A stretch of 64,000 nucleotides of DNA from Kibdelosporangium sp. MJ126-NF4 (GTDB lineage: Bacteria > Actinomycetota > Actinomycetes > Mycobacteriales > Pseudonocardiaceae): assembly GCF_000826545.1 (NCBI RefSeq), contig NZ_CDME01000004.1, positions 62,001 through 126,000 of the forward strand. The letters run 5' to 3'. Positions 17,513 through 26,196 of the stretch are shown in pieces. A program made the translations under genes and the position numbers. The notes under the pieces were generated by a model. It was not told the DNA's origin, searched no databases, and worked only from the letters and a program-made list of their open reading frames with translations. Positions within the stretch are counted from its first letter, which is position 1, and every line of letters begins with the position of its first letter.

Positions 17513-18543
17513 CAGCTCTCCGTCCAATCCAGAATGACTTTGCCGCAGTCGCCGCCCCTGGCCGTGGCGAACGCCAGGTCGTACTCGGCGGCCTTGTACC
17601 GGTGGGTGATCACGGGTGTCAGGTCGAGACCGGCCTGCAGCAGTACCGACATCGAGTACCAGGTCTCGAACATCTCCCTGCCGTAGATCCCCTTGATGTG
17701 AATCATCTTCAGCACGACGCTGGAGAAGTCGATCGGGAACTCCGCGGCGGGCAGGCCGAGCATCGCGATCCGGCCGCCGTGCGACATGTTGGCGATCATG
17801 TCACGCATCGCGCTGGGCTGCCCGGACATCTCCATGCCCACGTCGAAGCCCTCGGACATGCCCAGAACGGTCTGCGCGTCGGCGATCGAGGCATGGCGCA
17901 CGTTGAGCGCCAGGTCCACGCCCACGCGTTTGGCCAACTCCAGCCGGTGGTCGCTGACGTCGGTGATAGCGACGTGACGGGCACCCGCGTGCCGTGCCAC
18001 GGCCGCGGCCATGATCCCGATCGGCCCGGCGCCGGTGATCAGCACGTCCTCGCCGAAGACGGGGAACGACAGCGCCGTGTGCACGGCGTTGCCGAACGGG
18101 TCGAAGATCGCGGCCACGTCCGGGTCGATCGCGGTGCGGTGCACCCAGGCGTTCTGCTCCGGCAGCATGGCGTATTCGGCGAACGCACCGTTGCTGTGCA
18201 CACCGAGGCCACGCGTGTTGGCGCAGAGGTGGCGCCTGCCCGCCTTGCAGTTGCGGCACTTGCCGCAGACGAGGTGGCCTTCCCCGCTGACCAGGTCCCC
18301 GACGTTGACCGTGGTGACGGCCTGGCCGATCTCGACGACCTCACCGGCGAACTCGTGGCCGACCACGAGTGGCGTGCGAATGGTCTTGGCCGCCCAGTCG
18401 TCCCAGGCGTCGATGTGCAGGTCCGTGCCGCAGATGCCGGTGCGCAGCACGCGCACCACCACGTCGTTCGGGCCCGGTGCGGGGTCCGGGACGTCGGTGA
18501 ACTCCAGGCCCGGGCCCTCGACAAGCTTGACGAGTGCCTTCAT
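17512..18543 (-). CDS. tdh: L-threonine 3-dehydrogenase
   Basis: Zinc-dependent medium-chain dehydrogenase oxidising L-threonine to 2-amino-3-oxobutyrate with NAD. Catalytic zinc residues are in [10 protein letters not shown] and [10 protein letters not shown]; the structural zinc cysteines lie in [15 protein letters not shown]; the NAD-binding loop is [11 protein letters not shown]. 343 residues, as in the E. coli enzyme. First gene of the tdh-kbl operon. Confidence 0.96.
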
Positions 18544-18582
18544 GCGGGCAGTGTGGGCCCGGGCCTGTAGTTCAGTCCATCA

Positions 18583-18598
18583 GGACTTTCTGAAGTCC
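18583..18598. promoter_or_regulatory. Short palindrome upstream of tdh
   Basis: GGACTT, TCTG, AAGTCC forms a perfect six-base inverted repeat about 40 bp before tdh. It could be an operator for tdh or the end of the upstream amidohydrolase transcript; the sequence alone does not decide. Confidence 0.4.
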
Positions 18599-18663
18599 TT
18601 TGTTAGCGCAGCTTGAATAGCCGCACCGGTTGGACACCGACCTGCTGTTCCGCACTCTCCCGC

Positions 18664-21600
18664 TCAGTGGTCGCAGCAGATATGTGTCGCCCATTCGGGT
18701 TCGTGCCACCAGTGCCGCCGCGTGGCCGACGGCAGCGCGGGCAGCACCTCGTTGGCGGCCTGACGGCCGTTCACGAGGGCCTGGTCGCGGAACGGCGCCA
18801 GCAACTCCTCGACCGTCCGCTGGACGCCGCCCACGACCGTGCGCCGCACTGCGGCCGCGACCTTGATATCGGCTAACGGGTTGCCGTCGACCAGTACCAA
18901 GTCCGCATATGCGCCGGGCTTGAGCACGCCGATCCGGTTGTCCAGGCCGAGCCACCGAGCCGGGTTGCCGGTCGCGGTGATCAACGCCTCCCGCGGTGTG
19001 AAGCCGAACTTCACCATCGCCCGCAGGTTCTGGTGCAACGAGACAGCCATGTTGTCCAGCGGCGCGTCCGTGCCGGTGATGACGAGCCCGCCGCCCCGGT
19101 GCACCCGCAGCGCCATGTCGACGTTCGCCGCGAGCGCCCTCGCGGTCGGTGTGCCCGGCGTGCCGATGGCGTTGACCTCGTTGCGGAGCCGGTCGTACTC
19201 CCACTGCGGGAACAGCACCTTGGTCCGCTCGTCGGTGAACAGCGACTTGTCCTCGCCGTACATGAACTTGGAGTTGAACAAGGTCGGCGTGAGCGACATG
19301 CCCGACCTGGTGAGCAACGTGACGGAGTCCTGGTACGCCCGGCCGGTGCGGCTCACCGTGTGCGAGTAGCCGAGCCGGTTGGTCGCGCCCGTGTGCTCCA
19401 TGCCGTCCATGCCGACGTTCGCCGCAGGGTAGAGGTAGTGCGACGACAACGGCAGGCCCGCCGCGTGTGCCGCGCGGACCACCATCTGCTGGAACTCCAC
19501 CGGCATGCGGACGTAGGTCTTGATCATGTCGTACTCGAGCGCGACCGCCCGTGACATCTCCAGGTCCAGCTGACGGCGCGACAGCGTGGGCCGCATGAAG
19601 TTGTAGTAGATCCGCGAACCGTCGACGGCCTCGCCGGTGGCCAGGAACCGCGGCCCGACCCGGCTGCCGGATTCGAGCGCCTCCCGCGTCTCCACCATCT
19701 GGTACGCCGGGTCACCCGGCGACCGTGTCGTGGTCACGCCGTACGCGAGCCACAGCCTGCCCTGCCGGTCGCCCCACGCGCGGCCACGCAGATGCCAGTG
19801 CACGTGCGCGTCGACCAGCCCCGGCATCGCGACAAGCCCGCTGGCGTCCACGGTGTCCGAGCCGCCGCGGTGCGGCCGGATCTCGGCGATCCGGCCGCCC
19901 TCGATGACGATGTCCACGTCGTTGCGCAGCCGTTCGGCCTGGCCGTCCCACACCGCGCCCGCGTGGATGATCGAGCGGTCCGGCGGGGCAGGGCGCCGCC
20001 AGGTCGCCGCGAGCCGGATCGCGCGGGTCCGTCCGCCGTCGATCCCGGCCACCCGGAGCTGGCCGTTGGACAGGTAGACCAGCGCGTTGGATCCTTGCCA
20101 GGCAAGCGAATCCGTGACCTCGTCGGTGACCTGCCTCGGCGCTCCGGTCATCTTGCCCGCGGCGTCAACCGGCGCGATCCAGGCGACGCTCTCCACGACG
20201 AACGCGAGGTACTTCCCGTCCGGCGACCACAGTGGACCGTCGTCGCCGCGGGTGGCCAGCGACCGGAACGGCATCGGCTCGGCGTAGCGCAACTCGCCGC
20301 CGCGCAGGTCGACCGTGAGGATCTGGCTGGTGCCCTCGCGGTAGCGTTTGGAGAACGGCTTCACAGCGGCGAGCGCAATCACGTTCCCGTCCGGCGACCA
20401 GCTCGGCCGTCCCGGCATGAACAACGCGGGAGTGACCTGCTGGACCTTGCCGGTGGCCACCTCCAGCGTCCACACCGCACCGTCCTGGTCGACGTACGCG
20501 ACCTTGCGGCCGTCCGGCGAGAACCGCGGCATCGTCTGCGCGCCGGGCAGCGAGGTCAGGACCGTGTCCTTGCCGCTGGCCAGATCCCGCAGCCACAGGT
20601 CCGCGGTGCCCAGCCGGTCGCTGGCGTACAGCAGGCTCTTGCCATCCGGCGAGAAGTCCGGGTCGGAGTTGAAGTACTGGTCGCTGATGACGCGCTTGGG
20701 CACTCCCCCAGTGCTCGGCGCTGTGTAGATCGCGTTCAAAGCGCGGTAGGCGATCTGCGACCCGTCCGGTGACACGACCGGGCTGGCGATCCCCCGGACC
20801 GGGCGTGGCACTGGCGAGTCGAGGTCGCGCACCCGGTGGCGGTAGTCGCGGCGGGCCACCGAGACACCGGCTTCCAGCGGGATGTCCTGGGTGGTGGTGC
20901 CGGACCGGCGGCGGATCCGGCCGTCGGCGACGTACAGGACGTCCTGGCCGGTCCAGGTCGCCGCGAACCCGAACACGTCCTCGTCGTGCGTGAGCTGCTG
21001 CTCGCCGAGCATCAGGTGGGCGTCCGGTCCACGCAGCAGCGTGTAGCTCGGTGTCTGCCCGTCGGGCCCGAACGCCGGGCCGTAGAGCTTGTCGATGCCG
21101 GTGGCCGTGACGAGCCGCTTGCGTTCTCCGGTCGCGGGTGTGACGACGTCGATCGCGGTGTCGTTGACCGTGAACACGAGTCGCTGCCCGTCCGGCGACC
21201 ACTTCGGCGTGGCTTCCTCGTCCGGTGTCGACGTCACCGCGGTGAGCGCGCCGGAGGCCAGCTCGAGCAGCCAGATGCCGTAGCTGCCGTCCCGGTCACT
21301 GCTGAACGCCAGTCGCCTGCCGTCCGGTGCGAAGGCCGGTTCGCGGTGGTCGTGTGCGCCGCTGGTGAGCTTGCGCGGGGCGCCACCGGCCGCGTCGATC
21401 AGGTACAGGTGGAAGTTGCCGTCGCGGTACGACTGGAACGCGATCTGCCTGCCGTCCGGCGACCAGACCGGCAGGGTCGCGTCCTGCAGGTCGTCGGTCA
21501 GTCGGGTGGCGCGGCCGCCGGTCGCGGACAGCACCCAGATCCCGGTCACCAGGTCGACCGCGATCCGCCTGCCGTCCGGCGACAGCGCGGCCGACATGTT

Positions 21601-21744
21601 GGTGCCCTCGCGTAAGACGATCCGACCAGTGGCGCCTTCCTCCGGGTCGGCGGCCGCCGTCGAGGCGCCCGCGATGGTCAGGCCCGCGGCGATTTGACCG
21701 CTTCGGTAAAGAAGTTCCCGCCTTGACAGTCCCTCAGGTGACAT
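18664..21744 (-). CDS. Exported TolB-propeller/amidohydrolase fusion
   Basis: 1026-residue protein. A twin-arginine signal is seen at the start (SRRELLYRSGQIAAG). Residues about 50-590 contain many TolB/PD40 blades, each with an SPDGRxIAF-like core (LSPDGRRIAVD, WSPDGRQIAFQ, FSPDGRKVAYV). From about 600 onward is an imidazolonepropionase-like amidohydrolase: the metal-binding AMPGLVDAHVHWHLRG, later conserved His in LSSHYLYP and GMEHTG, the catalytic Asp in VITGTDAPL, and GVLKPGAYADLVLVDGNPL at the end. Probably a secreted peptidase- or cyclic amide-hydrolysing enzyme; substrate unknown. Single gene with its own promoter gap facing the orphan regulator. Confidence 0.9.
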   Translation of the reverse strand: MSPEGLSRRELLYRSGQIAAGLTIAGASTAAADPEEGATGRIVLREGTNMSAALSPDGRRIAVDLVTGIWVLSATGGRATRLTDDLQDATLPVWSPDGRQIAFQSYRDGNFHLYLIDAAGGAPRKLTSGAHDHREPAFAPDGRRLAFSSDRDGSYGIWLLELASGALTAVTSTPDEEATPKWSPDGQRLVFTVNDTAIDVVTPATGERKRLVTATGIDKLYGPAFGPDGQTPSYTLLRGPDAHLMLGEQQLTHDEDVFGFAATWTGQDVLYVADGRIRRRSGTTTQDIPLEAGVSVARRDYRHRVRDLDSPVPRPVRGIASPVVSPDGSQIAYRALNAIYTAPSTGGVPKRVISDQYFNSDPDFSPDGKSLLYASDRLGTADLWLRDLASGKDTVLTSLPGAQTMPRFSPDGRKVAYVDQDGAVWTLEVATGKVQQVTPALFMPGRPSWSPDGNVIALAAVKPFSKRYREGTSQILTVDLRGGELRYAEPMPFRSLATRGDDGPLWSPDGKYLAFVVESVAWIAPVDAAGKMTGAPRQVTDEVTDSLAWQGSNALVYLSNGQLRVAGIDGGRTRAIRLAATWRRPAPPDRSIIHAGAVWDGQAERLRNDVDIVIEGGRIAEIRPHRGGSDTVDASGLVAMPGLVDAHVHWHLRGRAWGDRQGRLWLAYGVTTTRSPGDPAYQMVETREALESGSRVGPRFLATGEAVDGSRIYYNFMRPTLSRRQLDLEMSRAVALEYDMIKTYVRMPVEFQQMVVRAAHAAGLPLSSHYLYPAANVGMDGMEHTGATNRLGYSHTVSRTGRAYQDSVTLLTRSGMSLTPTLFNSKFMYGEDKSLFTDERTKVLFPQWEYDRLRNEVNAIGTPGTPTARALAANVDMALRVHRGGGLVITGTDAPLDNMAVSLHQNLRAMVKFGFTPREALITATGNPARWLGLDNRIGVLKPGAYADLVLVDGNPLADIKVAAAVRRTVVGGVQRTVEELLAPFRDQALVNGRQAANEVLPALPSATRRHWWHEPEWATHICCDH

Positions 21745-21916
21745 ATTTACCTCCCGGTCGGCAACTATGCCGTGCCGGATCTTCCGAGTCCATCGCTCTT
21801 CGCCGCGCGGCGGGCACGCGCCGTGACCGTCCCGCTAAGCTCAAAGGCCCCACAGGGAGGTAGGGATACACAGTGGACGGTGAGCGCGCTCCGGGCCGTG
21901 CGGGCAGGATGGGACG

Positions 21917-22573
21917 GTGACCCAGAAGGCAGTGCCGCGGTTGCTGATCGTGGCGGACGACGAGGAGCTCGTCACGCGTCTCGGCGAGTTGCTGACCGGC
22001 GCCGGGTACTCCCATGATGTCGATCCGGCGATGGCGATGGCGCTCGACGCGCACTACGACGTCATGATCGTGGACAGCACCGCAGCGAACCTGGACCTGC
22101 TCGCGGCGATGCGCCGCAAGGCGCTGACCACCCGTGCGCTGGTGCTCTCGCGGATCGGCTCGGACGCCGACCAGGCCGACGCGATGGCCGCAGGTGCCGA
22201 CGACTACCTGCCCAAGCCGTTCCTCCCGGCCAGGCTGCTGGCGAAGGTCCGCGGCCTGCTGCGCAGGCACATCGACAACGCCGAGACGATTCCCTTCGGC
22301 CGCGCCCAGCTGGACGTGCGCCGCTACGAGGTGGTGCTGCCCCGCGGCAAACGGGTGTCGTTGTCCGTGCGGGAGTTCGACCTGCTCCGCACACTGGCGG
22401 CCAGGCCGACCGTGATCTACCCGAAGGCGGAGCTGCGCACTCGCGTGTTCGGCACCGAGGCCAGCGAATCCACCGTGGACACCTACGTGTACTACCTGCG
22501 CAAGAAGCTGGGGCAGGGCGTGGTCCGTTCGGTGTACCGCCTCGGCTACAAGGCGGGCAGCATCGCGCCGTGA
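21917..22573 (+). CDS. Orphan OmpR-type response regulator
   Basis: 218-residue regulator with a receiver (LLIVADDEELVTRL; candidate phospho-Asp in VMIVDSTAANL; GADDYLPKPFLPARLLAKV) and an OmpR/PhoB winged helix (SVREFDLLRTLAARP, ESTVDTYVYYLRKKLG, RLGYKAG). No kinase gene is adjacent. The residues after the phospho-site (STAANL) are not the usual LxLP, which may mean altered switching. GTG start 21917. Confidence 0.88.
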   Translation: MTQKAVPRLLIVADDEELVTRLGELLTGAGYSHDVDPAMAMALDAHYDVMIVDSTAANLDLLAAMRRKALTTRALVLSRIGSDADQADAMAAGADDYLPKPFLPARLLAKVRGLLRRHIDNAETIPFGRAQLDVRRYEVVLPRGKRVSLSVREFDLLRTLAARPTVIYPKAELRTRVFGTEASESTVDTYVYYLRKKLGQGVVRSVYRLGYKAGSIAP

Positions 22574-23236
22574 TCACGCGGGCATCAGCAGTGCACCGGA
22601 GCGCTTCACCCGGCGTGTGGTCGGCGCCGTCTCCACCTGAAGCACGCCGGGCAGCACACCGATCCGGTCGGCCAGGTAGTCGTAGAACGCGTCGGCGTCA
22701 CGGCAGATGACGAACGCGAACATGGTGGTCGGGCCGGTGACGGCGGCGGCGAACGCGATCTCGGGGTGTTGGGCGAGCGCGGCGGCGACCGTGTTGAGCT
22801 GAGCGGGCGCGACCGTCATCCACAGCCCGACCTCGATGGTGTAGCCGAACAGCGGCGGGTCGGCTTCGATGTCGAAGTACAGCCTTCCCGCGTGCCGCAG
22901 GTCGGCCAGCCTGCGGCGAGCGGTGGACTCGGGCACGCCGGTGGCGGCGGCCAGCGCCGGGTAGCCGACGCGGCTGTCCTTGGCGAGCTCGGTGAGCAGG
23001 AGCCGGTCGGTGTCGGTGAGCTCGGCCTGGTCAACGGGCCTGGCGTCGGCGTCCGGTGGGCGCAGCTGGTCGATCTGGTCGCGGGTGAGCGTGCCCCGGT
23101 CATGACTGCTGTGGGTCCGGATGATGCAGGTGAGCTCCGTGCCACCGGAGGCCAGGCTCACCCACGCACTGTCGTCCCGGCGAGCGACCGTGGCCGCGAC
23201 AGCCAACGCCGCCACGGGGGCGCACTGGATGCGCAC
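22574..23236 (-). CDS. Lrp/AsnC-family regulator, apparently amino-terminally shortened
   Basis: 220 residues. From about 68 on there is an intact Lrp unit: helix-turn-helix (TDTDRLLLTELAKDSRVGYP, VPESTARRRLADL) and an AsnC effector domain (TMFAFVICRDADAFYDYL). The first 45 residues (ARRDDSAWVSLASGGTELTC) look like the end of another AsnC domain. Actinobacterial double-Lrp proteins of about 330 residues have HTH-AsnC-HTH-AsnC; here the first HTH and a linker segment are missing, and an in-frame TAG sits two codons before the GTG start. Probably a deletion derivative; it may still bind DNA through the second unit. Confidence 0.75.
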   Translation of the reverse strand: MRIQCAPVAALAVAATVARRDDSAWVSLASGGTELTCIIRTHSSHDRGTLTRDQIDQLRPPDADARPVDQAELTDTDRLLLTELAKDSRVGYPALAAATGVPESTARRRLADLRHAGRLYFDIEADPPLFGYTIEVGLWMTVAPAQLNTVAAALAQHPEIAFAAAVTGPTTMFAFVICRDADAFYDYLADRIGVLPGVLQVETAPTTRRVKRSGALLMPA

Positions 23237-23312
23237 GATCTAGCGATGTCGGTATACGCAGGATGTGCCCGTGAATCTGACGGGGCGCCGGTGGTGTTGC
23301 CAGGCTGGGCTC

Positions 23313-24640
23313 ATGAACACGACCAAGCCGCCCCCTCAAGCAGCGGTCACCCAAGGCGACCTGCGCGGACGCTGGCAGAACGGAGTCGCCGCGTTCCTCG
23401 GCGTGCCGTACGCGGCGCCACCTGTCGGCCCACTGCGGTTCCGGGCGCCCCAGCTGACGGAGCCGTGGCGCGGCCCCCGGGACGCGACACGGCCGGGGCC
23501 CGCCGCGCCGCAGCCACGGTCACGGCTCGCCGACGCGATGGGCGACTACACCCAGGAGCAGTCCGAGGACTGCCTCACCCTGAACGTCTGGACGCCGGAC
23601 CTGACCGGCGGGCCGAAGCCGGTCCTGGTGTTCCTGCACGGCGGCGGCTTCCTGAGCGGCTCGGGCGGGCTGGACTGGTACAGCGGCGCCGAGTTGGCCC
23701 GGCACAGTGGGATCGTGGTGGTCACCGTCAACTACCGCCTGGGTGTCCTGGGTTTCCTGGACACAGGGTTCGAGGACGCGCGCAATCTCGGTGTGCGGGA
23801 CCAGATCCAGGCACTGCGGTGGGTGCGGGGGACATCGCCGCGTTCGGGGGCGATCCGGACGCGGTGACGGTCTGCGGCCAGTCCGCGGGCGCGATGTCGA
23901 TTGTCGCGATGCTGTCCGGCACGGCCGGGCGTGGGCTGTTCCACCGCGCCATCCTGCAGAGCACACCGGCGGGGATGCGCCCGCAGACCGTCGAGGAAGC
24001 ACAGGCGCGGGCAACCCAGTTCCTCGGTGTGCTGGACCTCCAGCCGAACCAACTGTGCGATTTGTCGACGTCCGAACTACTCGCGGCACAACAGGAAATC
24101 AGTCGTCGCAACGCGCCCATGCTCGGCCCAGTCCCCACGTTCCAACTCGTCGCGGACGGCGAGATCGTCGCCGACGATCCGCTCGCCACGGTCGGCGAAC
24201 GCGGCGCCGACGGCATCCCGATTCTCGTCGGCACCACGCGGGACGAGGCGACCGCGTTCCGGCCCGGCGCCGAACGGGAGGCCGCGATCACCGAGTCCCT
24301 GTTCGCCGGACCGACCCTCAGGTTGGCCGAACTGCTTGCCCGGAACGGGAACCCGGCGTGGGTGTACCGGTTCGACTGGAGCGCGCCCGGCAACCCGTTC
24401 GGGGCCTGCCACTGCATCGAGTTGCCGTTCCTGCTGGGCGACCGTCCCGCGTGGCGGGACGCGCCCATGTTGGCGGGCGCGGATCCCGGCGAGTTGGCCG
24501 CCCTCACCGGAATCATGCGGCAGGCCTGGACCAGTTTCATCCATGGAGGACAGCCGGGTGTTCCCGACTGGGTCGCGTATCAACCGCAACAGCACGCTGT
24601 CATGCACCTGTCCACATCACCCGAGATCCACAAAGGATAG
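23313..24640 (+). pseudogene. Type-B carboxylesterase interrupted by a frameshift
   Basis: Para-nitrobenzyl esterase-like gene. The first frame (ATG 23313) encodes the amino part with FLGVPYAAPPVGPLRF, SEDCLTLNVW and the oxyanion loop FLHGGGFLSGSG, then breaks after QIQALRWVRG and stops at 23867. A second frame continues with DIAAFGGDPDAVTVCGQSAGA (nucleophilic Ser) through GTTRDEATAF to the end at 24640. The shift maps to a run of five G at 23827-23831; one extra base would restore a 442-residue enzyme, somewhat shorter than the usual ~490. Either a true mutation or a homopolymer sequencing error. Confidence 0.85.
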
Positions 24641-24688
24641 TAACGATCACGGAAACGGCGGGATCGTGTACGAGCCATGAAGAACCGA

Positions 24689-25051
24689 TCAGTCGCCTGG
24701 CTCGACCGTCGCCGCCATGTCGAGCAGGGCCTTGCCCAGCTGGCGGGCCTCTGCCGGGAGTAGGTGGAGCTTCGTGCGGTCACCGGGCAGTTGGCCGACG
24801 ACGATCCGCGGTCCGATCTCACGAACGTGCTGGTCGAGATAGATCACGAGTTCGGTGGGCCGGTAGTCGGCAGGATTGTGCGGCTTTCGCCCACTGACGT
24901 TCATGTCCTCAGTGGACAGAAGCACGTTGCGCACCTCGTCGGAGATGTGCCGCCGGTCTCCGTTATCCAGGTCGGCTTCGTGGAACTCGTCGCACCACGT
25001 CGGGCACGGCCCATGAAGCCAGAAGGGCAGCGGTGTCCCGGCGCTGTTCAT
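24689..25051 (-). CDS. DUF6907-like hypothetical protein
   Basis: About 120 residues starting at ATG 25051, which overlaps the stop of the preceding gene (ATGA). It begins with a Cys/Trp motif, GPCPTWCDEFH, followed by a conserved R-R-H and beta strands (RPTELVIYLDQ). This matches the small DUF6907-type proteins common in streptomycetes and Pseudonocardiaceae. The Cys and His residues could bind zinc. Function unknown. Confidence 0.7.
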   Translation of the reverse strand: MNSAGTPLPFWLHGPCPTWCDEFHEADLDNGDRRHISDEVRNVLLSTEDMNVSGRKPHNPADYRPTELVIYLDQHVREIGPRIVVGQLPGDRTKLHLLPAEARQLGKALLDMAATVEPGD

Positions 25052-25692
25052 GGTCGACGTCCGTCCACTATGGCTTCCAACTGGATCAGCGTGCAGCCGC
25101 GCAATTGTCGGACAAGACTGAATGCTTGCACCCACCTGATCCTCGGGTCGTCGAAAGCGACAACTTCCCGCCCTGCCAACACTGGCCCATCCTTACCCTG
25201 GGCGTAAAGGGATCCACGTACTCCGACGACGGGACAGTCACGGACCCGGATGACCGCTGCTCCCTTCCTCAGCTTGGGACACAAACGCGCGGACACTTCG
25301 ACGCAACGCACACATATCGGTGGCTCCGCGTTGGCCATGGCGTCCGGCCATCCGGGCCAGTCCTCACGGAAGTCCGGCAGCAGCCACAGGATTCCGTCAG
25401 GTGTGCGGTCAGCCGACTGACCGCACACCTGACACAGCAACCGCCGCATAGCCCGGCGCTGCCGCAGCGAGTGAACGTCACCGAACTCCGGCCGTCCTTC
25501 ACCCGGCCGTGAGGCCGCGCGAACCCACAGCACGCCACCGGAATCCCGATCCATGACGGTCTCGTCGGCGTAACCGATGCCACCACGGGGCCGACAAACC
25601 AGTTCCCCGGAAAAATCTTGCTCCGCAGACCAAGCCGTGATGTACGGAACCGTGATGCGACCAGGTTCGATATCGTTGCTGTTTGACGCCAT
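25048..25692 (-). CDS. Conserved actinobacterial hypothetical protein
   Basis: 214 residues. Distinctive segments are PYITAWSAEQ, GIGYADETVMDRDSGGVLWVR and RRLLCQVCGQSADRT followed by ILWLLPDFREDWPGWPD. Two CxxC pairs (CQVC and CVRC) suggest a zinc-ribbon-like element. I recall similar proteins in many Streptomyces genomes, without assigned function. First gene of a two-gene unit with the DUF6907-like protein. Confidence 0.7.
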   Translation of the reverse strand: MASNSNDIEPGRITVPYITAWSAEQDFSGELVCRPRGGIGYADETVMDRDSGGVLWVRAASRPGEGRPEFGDVHSLRQRRAMRRLLCQVCGQSADRTPDGILWLLPDFREDWPGWPDAMANAEPPICVRCVEVSARLCPKLRKGAAVIRVRDCPVVGVRGSLYAQGKDGPVLAGREVVAFDDPRIRWVQAFSLVRQLRGCTLIQLEAIVDGRRP

Positions 25693-25756
25693 GGCAACTT
25701 GCCAACCTTACGATGGTATCGGTGACGAGAATCAAGAAACGCAGAACTGCAGCCGG

Positions 25757-26017
25757 TCAAAGACGGGCTGATTCGATGACTTCAATGTCTGCGGCAGCGA
25801 ACAGGCGGGTGCCGACATGTTCGATGTCGACGGGAAACAGATGACCGTTCCAGTCCCATTCGTAGAGGGCGACGGTTCCGAATCTCCGGTGTCCACGGAT
25901 GTCTTGCCTGATCCTGACCCGTGTGCCGGGGTATGGGCGGCCATTGGTGGGCCGCGGTTTGGTGCGGCCGAACACGCCCGCCGTGAGGTCTGCCGGTTCG
26001 CACTGGGGTGTAGCCAT
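25757..26017 (-). CDS. Small hypothetical protein
   Basis: 86 residues, ATG 26017 with AGGAACG just upstream. The sequence from about residue 30 (GTRVRIRQDIRGHRRFGTVA, then EWDWNGHLFPVDIEHVG) looks like a small beta-barrel such as an SH3-like fold. No known family recognised. It sits between the XRE regulator and the other hypothetical genes and probably belongs to the same accessory unit. Confidence 0.6.
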   Translation of the reverse strand: MATPQCEPADLTAGVFGRTKPRPTNGRPYPGTRVRIRQDIRGHRRFGTVALYEWDWNGHLFPVDIEHVGTRLFAAADIEVIESARL

Positions 26018-26196
26018 GAGCGTTCCTATTCCGGTCGAGGTTCCTGCGCCGCGTTGTATCCGACCTGGAGGAACAGGATGTGGGCGATGTTGTGGACTTG
26101 ACCGTCACAGCGAGGTTCACACGCCAGCCAGCGGAGAGGGCTACCCTGGGTGATGTCGTAACCAGGGCATCTGCGGTGATCCGGGCGGTGTGAGAC

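Noticed and set aside
22766..23830. Amino extension of the esterase second frame
   Set aside because: The upstream 355 codons of that frame are antisense to the Lrp gene and overlap the true esterase start in another frame; only the part after the G-run is real.
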